A DNA stretch of 54,616 nt, taken from the NCBI RefSeq assembly GCF_000687795.1, contig NZ_JHXT01000009.1, positions 1 to 54,616 on the forward strand, read 5' to 3'. The notes below the pieces were generated by a model. That model was not told the origin of the DNA. It did no database searches and saw nothing but the letters and a program-made list of their open reading frames with translations. A program made the position numbers and the translations under genes. Below, piece by piece: positions 22,569-31,813 of the stretch. This DNA is from Mycoplasma testudinis ATCC 43263. GTDB taxonomy: Bacteria; Bacillota_I; Bacilli_A; Mycoplasmatales; Mycoplasmoidaceae. Position 1 is the first letter of the stretch; the number at the start of each line of letters is the position of its first letter.

Positions 22569-23678
22569 TTAGGCGGTTTTTGTGGGTTTTTCTAATAAAA
22601 AAAGATATTCAACATTCTTTTTAGAATCTTTGGTTCACTCATCAGTCCACTTCATCGTGCTCATCACATTTTTTTTATAATCAACTTCAATTATTTTTTT
22701 GATTTCAGTTGCTTTTGAAAAAATTTTAATTAAATCGTTTTTAGACGCTCGTCCGTTATTGTTGTAAGAAAACAAAATGTATTTTGCATTTATATCATTA
22801 ATTAATTTTTCGATAGCTTGGATGGCTATATATTCGTTTTGATCATTTTTCCTAAAATCTTCAAAAACTGAATATGTAAACATATCACGAGAATCCTCTC
22901 GTCGGCTGGCTTTTCCAAATAATTTTGGTTGATCATTCAAAATAACAGTAGTTCAGAAATGATAATATGCTGCGTAACGTATTCTACTTGTGGGCATTTT
23001 TTCGTTATTTGAGCCGTAAGGAGGATCTAAATATGCAAGATCAAAACATTTGTTATTAATAACTTTAAAAATATCACCTTTAATCACTTCGTGTTTTACC
23101 GAATAATTATTTAATTCAGGTAGTTTTAGTTTTAAATCCTTAAATGATCTAGAAGATCATTTAGATAAATAGGAAGAGTAATGACCAATTGTACTATCGA
23201 CTTTATCTAAAGCTAAAATTAAACTTGTAAGTAAAACACTTTTATCAACGAAATTTAAATGGTATTCATCTATTTTTTGTCTAATAGCATCCAACTTCAT
23301 TGTGTTTTTCAGTTGAAAGGGTTTTTTAGAAAAAGGATTTTTTGGATCGCCGCCGTATTGTTTGGAAAACCACCCTAACTTTCCGTCAAGATTATTTAAT
23401 TCATCAATTTTTTGTTGATAAAACCCGCTTTTAGATTCTTTTGCTATTAAAAAACAATTTGCAAAAGCTTCAGATCAAACAGAGACATCTGAAGATGTAA
23501 CAACATAACCTTGTTTTGCTAAAATTTGAGATACTCGTGTTGTTCCGCTAAAACCATCCAAAACTGATTTAACTTTTAGATTGTTAATGATTTCCAAAAT
23601 ATAAGGTAGCAATTTAAGTTTAGAACCAGCGTATTTAATTCCAACAGTTAAATTATTAAATTTGATATTTTTTTTCAA
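22569..23678 (-). CDS. DNA adenine methyltransferase (D12/alpha class), apparently without a nuclease partner
   Basis: The 369-residue protein has IKYAGSKLKLLPYI (the family's P-x-x-G-x-K region, early in the protein), SAM motif I VLDGFSGTTRVSQIL, and the catalytic DPPY in DLAYLDPPYGSN. This arrangement is an N6-adenine methyltransferase of the alpha/D12 type. Many Trp codons are TGA. The only in-frame starter I find near the conserved N-terminus is TTG at 23678, which is weak, and a second start could lie within 35 nt upstream. No restriction gene is adjacent; the gene lies between the dnaJ-like gene and gyrB, so it may be a solitary regulatory methylase. Target site unknown. Confidence 0.85.
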
Positions 23679-23749
23679 CTTATCTGCACCAGAGTTCTTC
23701 GCGGTAATTTTTTAATTATTAAAAAATTAATAATTGGTTTTATAATTTT

Positions 23750-24727
23750 TTAATCTTTGTATTCGTATGTCTTATAATCAAAAATCCTATTGTTAGGATT
23801 TTCTACTTTGTTATTTGGAATAAAAAATCACAAATGGGTTCGGTCCGTATTTAACATATTCGAATAAATCTTTAAACGGCGAATTACTTGTGGCACAACT
23901 TTCATTGTAATAACCAAATCCCCTTGTCAACCTAAAGCTTTATTACCTTTATTAAAAAATTCTGAAATTTCACCATTTTGGGTGTTTGTCGGAATATTGA
24001 AAGCGTAATTTCGTAATTCTTCATGTCAAATTTCATAACGCCGATCATCATTTATAACTTTTATTTTTAATGGCATTTTAATATTTGAACTTTGTCTAAT
24101 TTCTTCAGGTGTTAATTCTAGGATAGCTTCGATATCAAAAAATCTTTTAGTTTCTATTCATGCTGAATAATCGTATTTAAGTTTTAAAAACTCAATAAGA
24201 TTTGATTGATTTACTCGATTAATCTTCATTTCTGGTTTAACCAAAAGGCGTTGTTGCAAAATTGGACTAATTTTAAAATCTTTGTAGATTTCATAAAAAG
24301 CTAAGGATATATCTTTATCTAAAAAAGCTCCTAAACCGTCTACTGTTAAATTTTGGTAATTATTTGTTTGAACATTTCTTGTTGGTTCGTAAGCAGAAGA
24401 ATAATCAAAATTTCATTGTCTGGTTGGGGTGTTATTTTGCATAAAGGATTGGTGTCATAAATCGCTTTGGCTCATATAATCTGCTTGGGGCCCAGAATTT
24501 GAAAAAATTTCAAATGTACGCGAATTACTTATATTCACCATCATATCGTATTTAACTTTTTGTATTGGATCACTCAAAATAGAATAGGCATTGTTTATTC
24601 TTACAAACATGTCTTGACCATTCTTATTTATATCTGGGTGGTATTTTTTTGCAAGTTTTTTATAAGCATATTTAATTTCCTTCGGACTTGCATCCGAAGA
24701 TATTTCTAACAAATCATATAAGGTCAT
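23750..24727 (-). CDS. DnaJ-like protein with short N-terminal J domain
   Basis: The 325-residue protein opens with a J domain (YDLLEISSDASPKEIKYAYK, then KKYHPDINKN with the HPD tripeptide that stimulates DnaK ATPase) and continues for about 250 residues without the glycine/zinc-finger region of a true DnaJ. M. genitalium has a similar J-domain protein in this position (between dnaN and gyrB). It starts 3 nt after the dnaN stop, so it is co-transcribed with dnaN. Several TGA codons are Trp. The C-terminal function is unknown. Confidence 0.85.
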
Positions 24728-24730
24728 ATG

Positions 24731-25843
24731 TTAAAAGCTTCGCATTGGAACCAACACTTGTAAAAACCCTGGTTGTTCTTCATCTTCCAAATTAAAAGGT
24801 TTAAGATCACCCTCTATTTTAAAAATAACTTGATCGTGATCAAATGCTTTAAGGTGCTCAACCAAGAAACTTGCATTTACAGAAAACTCTATTGGTTGTC
24901 CTGTAAAATCATCAATAACGATATCTTCTTTGGAACTACCTAATTCCAAACTTTTGTATTTTATCGAAAACACACTATTAGTTATTTTGATATTACAAAT
25001 AGAAGATTTTTCAGAGATAGCAAAAGTAATAACTCGATCTAATGCTTCAATCAATTTGTGTCTAGATATTTTTAAAGTTGTTTCTCCAGAACAATTTATT
25101 AAAGAATCTATTTTTGGATAATCAGAATCAATTACATTACACGATAAAATAAAATCTTTAGTTTCAATCATTACATTTTTGTTTTTTGTAAGAAATGTTA
25201 CTTCTTCATTTAATTTTAAGAAAGAACTGATTAAATTCATAACGTTTGCATTTATTAAAAATTTAAAAGGATCTCCTTCGTAAGAAGTTTTAAAAACCGA
25301 AAGCTTAAATGAATCTGTTGCAACTATTCGTAAAACGTTTTTTTCGCTTTCACTATCAAAATAAATTCCATTTAATCTGTTAACTCTTTCTATTTGTTGT
25401 AAAGCTGAGTGAGAAACTTTTTTTACAGCAGTAGATAGAGTTTTACTATTTAGTTTAATTTGTGTTCATCCTGTTGAATCGAAATCAATGTTCGGAAAAG
25501 AAGAGTGATCTAATGTATTTATGTTTGAAATATAATTTTTTGTTTTTATTTGTAAAGATGAATCGATTTCTTCAAGATCAATATTTTCTTCTTTTATTTT
25601 TGAAACGATATTAAAGAAAAGTTTCCCTTTCACCAATATTTTTCCAGGAGATTCTATATCTATATTTTCTTTTATTTTATAAACTGATGATATGATTCCG
25701 TTAGATGATATCACTTTAAAATCAGTGTCTGTTATTTCTAGCAAAACACAAGATAAAGCTGCATTCGAAATATTGTTTGAAATGATGTTGTTAGAGAACT
25801 TTAACGCTTCTATTAAAACATTTTTGTTAATTGTTACTTTCAT
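24731..25843 (-). CDS. dnaN: DNA polymerase III beta subunit (sliding clamp)
   Basis: The 370-residue clamp has the expected three-domain beta-clamp pattern: MKVTINKNVLIEALKFSNNI at the start, LRIVATDSFKLSV in the middle (usual LxxVATDxxRL), and the C-terminal FLQVLVPMRSF (usual xxMPMRL). The start at 25843 is behind AAGG. It is the first gene to the left of the origin and points away from it. No DnaA-dnaN operon exists here, because the partition array and a hexapeptide-transferase gene separate it from dnaA. Confidence 0.95.
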
Positions 25844-25915
25844 AAAACCTTACATCTTTATATATAATTAGTTAATATATTTTATATTAATTATTAATAT
25901 TAGCATAGAGAATTT

Positions 25916-25924
25916 TGTGGAAAA
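25916..25924 (-). promoter_or_regulatory. DnaA-box-like site next to dnaN
   Basis: TGTGGAAAA (minus strand TTTTCCACA) differs from the DnaA box TTATCCACA at one base. The context TGTGGAAAACTA repeats at 26614, which supports a functional site. It is located in the leader between dnaN and the hexapeptide-transferase gene. Confidence 0.5.
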
Positions 25925-25955
25925 CTAAAATATTAAACTTAAAAGAGAAACAAAA

Positions 25956-26495
25956 ATGAAGAAAAACAAATTTTACGAAATAGACGATTCTTGTTCAATT
26001 GACAAAGGATTCAAAATATATCCTGGAGTAGTAATAGAAAAAAATTGTAAAATAGGAAAAAATGTAACCATTCAGAACGGGACTTTAATATCTAATAATT
26101 GTGAAATAGGAGATAATGTTTTTATCGGACCATTTACAGTAATTAGAGATAAAACAAAAATTAAAAATAATTGTGTCGTAGGACCTCATTGTGAAATTGT
26201 GAGATCACAACTGAAGAATAATGTGAAAATTTATCACAGGACATTTGTTGGAGATGCTGAGCTTAGTGAAGGTGTACAAATAGGGTGCGGTACAGTAATT
26301 GCTAATTCAGATTTTTCAAATAAATTTAAAACCAAAATAAGAAAGAATACAAAAGTGGGTGCCAATTGCACAATCATATCACCAATCGAGATCGGCGAAG
26401 ATTGTTTCTTAGCTGCTGGTAGTATTATATCAAAAAACCTTGAAAATAAATCTTTTTACAGAATTTCGTTTGAAAAAATAATAAAAAAGAATTAA
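25956..26495 (+). CDS. Solitary hexapeptide-repeat acyltransferase (GlmU C-terminal-like)
   Basis: The 179-residue protein is nearly all hexapeptide repeats ([LIV]-G-x-x-x-x), the left-handed parallel beta-helix of acetyltransferases, for example IGKNVTIQNGTLISNNCEIG and IGDNVFIGPFTVI. The closing part (GCGTVIANSDFSNKFKTKI, then KVGANCTIISPIEIGED) is like the C-terminal acetyltransferase domain of GlmU, whose own sequence has IGCGT-x-x-x-N-YDG. There is no uridylyltransferase domain and no glmM or peptidoglycan gene near it. The substrate is unknown; sugar-linked acetylation of surface glycans or a moonlighting role are possible. It is a plus-strand gene inside the probable origin region. Confidence 0.75.
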   Translation: MKKNKFYEIDDSCSIDKGFKIYPGVVIEKNCKIGKNVTIQNGTLISNNCEIGDNVFIGPFTVIRDKTKIKNNCVVGPHCEIVRSQLKNNVKIYHRTFVGDAELSEGVQIGCGTVIANSDFSNKFKTKIRKNTKVGANCTIISPIEIGEDCFLAAGSIISKNLENKSFYRISFEKIIKKN

Positions 26496-26571
26496 ATATA
26501 AATATTTAATTCTTATATAATACGAAAAAAACGAAAAAAACGCTATTATATATAAGGCTATAAATAAATAA

Positions 26572-26605
26572 TAACTATATTACTATGTAATATAGTTACT
26601 TTTTC
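26572..26605 (+). terminator. Terminator behind the hexapeptide-transferase gene
   Basis: TAACTATATTAC and GTAATATAGTTA form a perfect 12-bp stem with a 3-nt loop (TAT), followed by CTTTTTCC. It lies 77 nt after the stop. It isolates the phased repeat array and the parA promoter from upstream transcription. Confidence 0.6.
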
Positions 26606-26613
26606 CTCATCAA

Positions 26614-26622
26614 TGTGGAAAA
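26614..26622 (-). promoter_or_regulatory. Second DnaA-box-like site
   Basis: TGTGGAAAA (TTTTCCACA on the minus strand), one base from the DnaA consensus, with the same following bases ACTA as the site at 25916. It lies just left of the AT-rich phased array, consistent with an origin where DnaA boxes flank an unwinding element. Confidence 0.55.
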
Positions 26623-26706
26623 CTATAAAACAACAACAAGCTATCACATAAAAACGGTAATGAATAGTTTAAAACAAGTTAATAATAAGTTCTAAAAGCA
26701 TTAAAT

Positions 26707-26745
26707 AATACTAAAAAAATATCATTAAGATATTATTTTAGTATT
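26707..26745. repeat. Small phased block of four 11-bp repeat units
   Basis: Units AATACT, AATATC, GATATT, AGTATT start at 26707, 26718, 26729 and 26740, exactly 11 bp apart. The motif is the same as in the larger array to the right, but the two blocks are offset by 4 bp (70 bp from the last unit here to the first there), so they form separate helical faces. Confidence 0.75.
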
Positions 26746-26809
26746 ATCTCTAAGTTATATTAGTGGTATGGTTATAACATATAAATGGTCAAAACTTTAT
26801 AATCTATAT

Positions 26810-27211
26810 AAAACTAATGTGATATTTTTTCAATATCTTTATGATAGTGTTAAAAGATTAAAATGATATTATAAAAATACTGTTAAGATATTGTAATAAT
26901 ACTATTATCATATTTAAACAATAGCAAAAAGATACTTATAAAATATAAAAGAAGTATTATTTTAATAGTAATATAATACTATTTTTATATTAAAAAAGTA
27001 TTTTTATAATACTATTAAGGTATTCAATTTGTACTACATAAGTATTAATAAAATACTGTCTTAGTATTTTTAAAGTATTAACTTTATACCAATATAATAC
27101 TTTTTTAGTATTTTTTAAGTATTACTTAAGTACTTTTTAACTATTGAACAAGTATTTTTAAAGTATTATTAAAGTATTTAATACATATTAAAATAGTATT
27201 GTTATAATATC
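26810..27211. repeat. Phased array of 37 six-base units at 11-bp spacing (putative centromere/iterons)
   Basis: Reading a six-base window every 11 bp from 26810 to 27206 gives 37 units such as GATATT, AATACT and AGTATT. By my count the fourth base is A in all 37, the third is T in 35 and the last is T in 32; the consensus is RRTAYT. The 5-bp gaps vary but stay AT-rich. No simple tandem repeat or CRISPR unit is present, only the periodic core. The array ends inside the parA promoter. Array-bound RHH proteins with 11-bp iterons are known from plasmid R1 (ParR/parC), and this is the natural interpretation; an AT-rich origin unwinding element could overlap it. Confidence 0.9.
27203..27208 (+). 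promoter_or_regulatory. Probable -10 box of parA
   Basis: TATAAT sits 37 nt before the parA ATG. The last array unit (AATATC at 27206-27211) overlaps it, so a protein bound to the array would cover the promoter; that would give autoregulation of parA, the RHH gene and dnaA. The ribosome site AAGGG follows at about 27232. Confidence 0.6.
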
Positions 27212-27245
27212 AATTAAATGTTAGAAAAATTAAGGGAAAAGAATT

Positions 27246-28028
27246 ATGATAATTTCATTCATAAATAATAAAGGAGGAGTTTTAAAAACAACTCTTTCTA
27301 CTAATATAGCGGGAGCGATTTCAAAGATAAACCCAAATTCTAGAACCATCATCATTGATTTAGATGGTCAAGGTAATGTGTCTGCTACTTTTGGTCAGCA
27401 TCCAGAACGCTTAAAAAATACGTTAATAGATATATTTAGAGGCGAAAAGGAATACGATGAGTGTATTCTTAATGTTTACCCCGGAATAGATATTCTTCCA
27501 TGTAATTTCGAATTAAGTTTTGTAGATTTAGACGTGTCTCACGGGGAGTATAAGGCATCAAATATTAAAGATTTGATTAAGAATCTAGAAAAAATATATG
27601 ATTATGTCATTGTAGACACTCCACCTGCTATGTCAACAATAGTTTCTGTAGCTATGAGTATTTCTAGGCTTGTAGTTATTCCTTTTGAACCTGATCAATA
27701 TTCCATTTTAGGACTTATGAGAATTGCGGAAACTATAGACAGTTTTAAAAAGAAAAATGTAAAATTGTCAGCATTAGTTGTTCCAACAAAAGTCAATTTG
27801 AGAACAAGATTGCACATGGATGTTATGGATTTAGTAAAAGCTAAAGTTAGCAAGAAAAAAATCCCAATAAGTAAATCGTTTGTGTCATATACTACTAAAT
27901 CTGCAGCAGCGGTTGGTTATGAAAAACTTCCTATAGTTTTGGTTGGAGCAAAAACCAAATATCAGGATGAATATATTTCAATCGCAAAAGAAATATTAAA
28001 TATTGTTAAATCAGATACAAGGAAGTAA
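27246..28028 (+). CDS. parA: ParA/Soj-type partition ATPase
   Basis: The 260-residue cytoplasmic ATPase has the deviant Walker A motif NNKGGVLKTTLSTN (the signature Lys at 9 and the P-loop Lys at 14), Walker A' IIIDLDGQGNVSATFG and Walker B YDYVIVDTPPAM. Position 13 is Leu where nearly all ParA proteins have Gly. ParA dimers bind DNA non-specifically and move or position a partner-bound centromere. There is no ParB/Spo0J gene next to it; the next gene, 3 nt downstream, encodes an RHH protein. The start is fixed by the ribosome site AAGGG and the immediate P-loop. Confidence 0.93.
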   Translation: MIISFINNKGGVLKTTLSTNIAGAISKINPNSRTIIIDLDGQGNVSATFGQHPERLKNTLIDIFRGEKEYDECILNVYPGIDILPCNFELSFVDLDVSHGEYKASNIKDLIKNLEKIYDYVIVDTPPAMSTIVSVAMSISRLVVIPFEPDQYSILGLMRIAETIDSFKKKNVKLSALVVPTKVNLRTRLHMDVMDLVKAKVSKKKIPISKSFVSYTTKSAAAVGYEKLPIVLVGAKTKYQDEYISIAKEILNIVKSDTRK

Positions 28029-28031
28029 ATT

Positions 28032-28505
28032 ATGAGTTCAACAAGCAGTAAGAAAAGAAAAACATTTATTGATTTATCAGATGACGATTTTTTTTCTATT
28101 TCTAACAATAAAAACGAAAAACTTAGTACAGTTTCTAAAACAAGAATTACAGATAAATCTAAAGAATTAAAAAATACAAGAATTGAATCACCAACACCAA
28201 CAGAAGAGGAAAAATTCACACCCATAGAAAAAAAAGAAGAAAAATCCAGAAATTTAGAAACTGATTTAAAAATATCTGATTCTAAAGAATCTTCTACTCA
28301 GCAAGAATCTACAAACGAACCTAAAAAGAATACTGTTATATCCAACGTTTTAAATATTGAAGGAGAAGAACCTTTAGTTAAAGGTTTTCATTTCTATTCA
28401 AATGACAGAGTAATGGACAAAGTAAAAAGATGTGCCAAAGAAAAAAATATTAAACTTTCAAGACTTATTACAATGATCCTAGATAAAACAATAAGAGAAG
28501 AATAA
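28032..28505 (+). CDS. Small RHH DNA-binding partner of ParA (putative centromere-binding protein)
   Basis: The 157-residue protein has a basic/acidic N-terminus (SSKKRKTFIDLSDDDFF), a disordered Lys/Glu/Ser/Thr-rich linker of about 80 residues, and a C-terminal segment from about 116 to 157: a beta strand VKGFHFY, a helix NDRVMDKVKRCAKEKN, a turn IKLS and a second helix LITMILDKTIREE. That beta-alpha-alpha order is the ribbon-helix-helix fold of plasmid centromere proteins (ParG, omega, ParR); some other CopG-like proteins are possible. The N-terminal tail could stimulate ParA, as in ParG. It lies 3 nt after parA and 3 nt before dnaA. The domain call is by pattern only. Confidence 0.7.
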   Translation: MSSTSSKKRKTFIDLSDDDFFSISNNKNEKLSTVSKTRITDKSKELKNTRIESPTPTEEEKFTPIEKKEEKSRNLETDLKISDSKESSTQQESTNEPKKNTVISNVLNIEGEEPLVKGFHFYSNDRVMDKVKRCAKEKNIKLSRLITMILDKTIREE

Positions 28506-28508
28506 TTT

Positions 28509-29843
28509 ATGGATTTAGAAAAACTAAAAGCACTTTGAAAAGAAATTTTAAAAAAAGCCGAAGGATTTATTGAACCTTCTATTTTTTTTGAAACGCACGT
28601 TAAGAATTTAACTCCGAAAATATTCCGAAATAATACTATTTATGTAATACCAAATTCAGCATTTGTCCGCACTGTTTTAAACGAGTCGTATATTGATAAA
28701 TTTAATAAAGCTTTAATTTCTATTTCTGGAGAGAATTATAAAATAAAGTTTGTCTCACAGGATGAATTGACAGCAAACAATATTCAAAAAGAAAAAAATA
28801 TTCACACAGTTGTTCAAGGCGTGAATAAAAATATGTTTTTTTCTAATTTTATTGTTGGTAAATCTAACAAACAAGCATTTGAAGCAGCAAAAGCAGTAGC
28901 TTCACAAACAAATACGAAATGAAACCCCCTATTTTTATTTGGTTCTACTGGTTTGGGAAAAACACATTTGGTTAATGCTATTGGAAATGAATTTTCAAAG
29001 AATTTTCCGGAGAAAAAAATAGTTTACATCAATAGTGATGATTTTACAAGAGAAGTTTTTGCATCCATAAGTAATTCAACTGTCGAAGATTTTAAAAATA
29101 AAATTAAATCATTTGATTTATTGATTTTGGACGATATACAGTTTTTGGCCACACGGGAAAAAACAAACGAAATATTTTTTAATATTTTTAACGATATGAT
29201 AACTAACAAGAAAAGAATTGTCATGACATCAGATAAACGTCCAGACGAGCTGCACGATTTTGATAAACGAATGATTTCTCGTTTTTCATCCGGACTCTCT
29301 GTTGAAGTTTTTAAACCTGATGCAGATACAATGTGTGATATTCTTTCTTTGAAGTTAAAAGAAGCTGATTGTTCTTTCAAAATGACAAATAACGCAATTG
29401 CTAAAGTAGTAAATTTATTTAATACAGATGTAAGAAAACTTGAGGGTATTTTGAACCGAATAGTTTTTTATGTTATGACCAATTATGAAAATTTAACTTT
29501 GTTAGAAGAAACACACATTGACAAAATATTGGAATCAGAATATAAATCTATAAATGCTGAATTAAATAAAAATCCTGACGGAATAATCGAAAGAATTTGT
29601 CGAAACTATAATGTTTCTAAAGAGGGGGTTCTTTCTGATTCTAGAAAAAGTGAATTAACCAACGTTAGAAAAATATGTATGTACGTTTTAAAAAATAAGT
29701 TAAATATGACTCTTGCAGGAATAGGCAAAGTTTTTCAACGTGATCATTCAACAGTAATGAGTTCCATTAACGGGGTTGAAAAAATGATGGAAAAAGATTT
29801 AACTCTAAAACAATTTATTGAATCAATGCTTTCTAAGTTGTAA
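28509..29843 (+). CDS. dnaA: Chromosomal replication initiator DnaA
   Basis: DnaA (444 residues) binds DnaA boxes, opens the origin and loads the helicase. Seen: an N-terminal domain starting MDLEKLKALWKEILKKAEGF (Trp from TGA), a linker, AAA+ domain with Walker A LFGSTGLGKTHL and Walker B LLILDDIQFL, and domain IV with the signature VFQRDHSTVMSSI. It lies 3 nt after the RHH gene, so it is probably translated from the same mRNA as parA and the RHH protein. That links initiator supply to partition-protein autoregulation. No dnaN follows it. Confidence 0.97.
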
Positions 29844-29922
29844 ATACTTTTTTGGGCTTGCCAATATAAATTGCTAGTGTAGTGTTAAAATATAGTGTTA
29901 AAAATTTACAGCTTGGAATATT

Positions 29923-30921
29923 ATGAAAAAAACAAATAATTTCTTTGTGAAGTTTTTCCGCAAATACAATTTTATGTTTTTGTTTTATGGAAATTCTTTT
30001 TTGCGTTCTAAAATGGGTGTCGCTTCAGCTGTTTTGTTTGGTCCAGTACTAACATTAATTCTTATGGGGTCAATTTCTTTTGCTTCTAATTTATTGGCGC
30101 CTTTTCTTTTAAGTTTTACGGCGATAGCTATGCCTTTCTTTTATTAGCTTTCGTTTTTGATAAGTATAAAAAAGAACTCAATTGTAGATAAGTTTTTTGT
30201 CTTTGCTAAAAGACCAATTTATGCTAATTTATTCCCCGCTACATTTGTTTTTGTACTTGTGTTTTTAATGTATTGATGAAATGTTTTAATTATGGGTTTA
30301 TTTAATCTCGCACCAATGTTTGCGACAGCAAATTTGTTTACCGCAACAAACTGAGGAGACTTAATTTTTACCTCAATTCTGACAACTTTATTAACAACCT
30401 CTTTGTTAAGTTTTGGATATACTTTTTTTAATTCGCAATTAACTGCAAATTTAGTTGCTATTCTATTTGGTTTATATTTTATTTTCATGGCCGGATTTAC
30501 AGGTTCAGTTTCTCCTTATTTGTCGTTTTCACCAAACCAAGATCCGAACGCTTTACCAAGCGCTAAAATAGCTTCGTATTTCTCGCCATATACATATGTC
30601 AATGGTCTAGGTTATGAATCTATTAATAGCTTTACCCAAAATGTTAATAACAACCCTACAGGATTTGGTAATCAAGCCGGCTCCCCGGTGAACATCGACA
30701 ATACAAATATTTTTAATTTTGAAAAACCATTTACTGTATTCTCTCCATTCGGTAGCGGACCAGGAACAGTTGATGCTGATGGTAATTTTGTTCCACCGCC
30801 TCCTACAAAATCGTTTATTTACTATCATTGAGACCAACCTTTAAATATATTCATTCCAATCATTGTGATTGCGGCCATTTTCGGCTTGACTCTTAATACA
30901 AGACAAGGTTTAAAAAAATAA
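29923..30921 (+). pseudogene. ABC transporter permease gene interrupted by an in-frame amber codon
   Basis: The frame from the ATG at 29923 runs to TAA at 30919 and would encode about 331 residues of a multi-spanning protein ending next to an ABC ATPase gene. A TAG at 30145-30147 interrupts it after 74 residues; the same reading frame continues at once (LSFLISIKKNSIVDKFF), with hydrophobic segments LFPATFVFVLVFLM, NVLIMGLFN and a late LNIFIPIIVIAAIFGLTL, and a soluble region of about 130 residues rich in Asn, Pro and Gly between. Two TGA codons in a row are read as Trp-Trp. A point mutation or sequence error is the simplest account; a downstream re-start at TTG 30160 is possible. Confidence 0.65.
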
Positions 30922-30922
30922 T

Positions 30923-31786
30923 ATGAACACTATAATAAAGTTAAATAATATTTTCAAACAATACAAAAACAAAGGAAGTATTAAAACTACTGCAAACAAT
31001 CTAAACCTTGAAATTTTGGAAAATGACCGTTTAGGAATAATAGGAAAAAATGGTGTAGGGAAAACGACTCTAATTAATATGATCTTAGGGAAAACTAAAC
31101 CAAACAAAGGAAAGGTTGAAATTTCAAACAAGTTGCAAAACAGATTTTATGATATAGCCTATTTGCCACAGGAATTTTTGTTTCCTAAATTTTTCAAAGT
31201 TAGAGAAATTTTTCATTTAATTATGAAAGATACTAAATTTCAAGGATTATTTGATAAAGAATGAATTTTAAAAATAATTCATTTAACCGATATAGATAAT
31301 CTTTACCACAAAAAATATAAAAGTCTTTCAGGCGGAGAAAAACAAAAGATCAATTTATTTTCAATTCTTGCTTGTAAACCCAAGATCATTTTTTTAGATG
31401 AATTCTCCAATAGTATTGATTTGGAAACAAATCTTAAAATCCGAGAATTTTTAATTCAATCTGGGATTACTGTTGTTATTGTTTCGCACAACACATATGA
31501 AATATCTTCAGTATGTAACAAAATTATTTGTTTAAACGAAGGATTGATTTTTAAATCACTCCAAGCTGAAAAATTTAATGAAAGTGATATTGTTAAAATA
31601 TTTGAAGAAGTAAAAATAGCAACCGATGATGAAAAAGAGAAGCATAAAAATACTATTCCAGGAAAATTCTGAAATATTAAAGATAAAGATCTCGCTCCAT
31701 ATTCGGTTTCAACTGCTGATAAAAAAATGCTTAAAAAAAATATAAAACTTACAAAAAAATCAAAAAAACATCAACCTGTTGCTTAG
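30923..31786 (+). CDS. ABC transporter ATP-binding protein
   Basis: The 287-residue ATPase has Walker A IIGKNGVGKTTLINMI, the Q-loop YLPQEF, the ABC signature SLSGGEKQKINLFS, Walker B IIFLDEFSNSIDLE and the switch His in VSHNTYE. The sequence of the LDE-SN block and short D-loop is like drug or polypeptide exporter ATPases. A Lys-rich tail of about 50 residues follows. It starts 1 nt after the interrupted permease, so the pair is an ABC-2-type exporter module; if the permease is dead, the ATPase may have no partner or use another one. In M. genitalium ABC genes also lie between dnaA and rpmH. Confidence 0.9.
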
Positions 31787-31813
31787 AGAGTTTATTTTCT
31801 ATCATTTTTAAGG

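Noticed and set aside
26707-27211. CRISPR array or simple AT microsatellite
   Set aside because: There are no repeat/spacer units of CRISPR length and no cas genes; the sequence is not a simple repeat, only a six-base core recurring every 11 bp.
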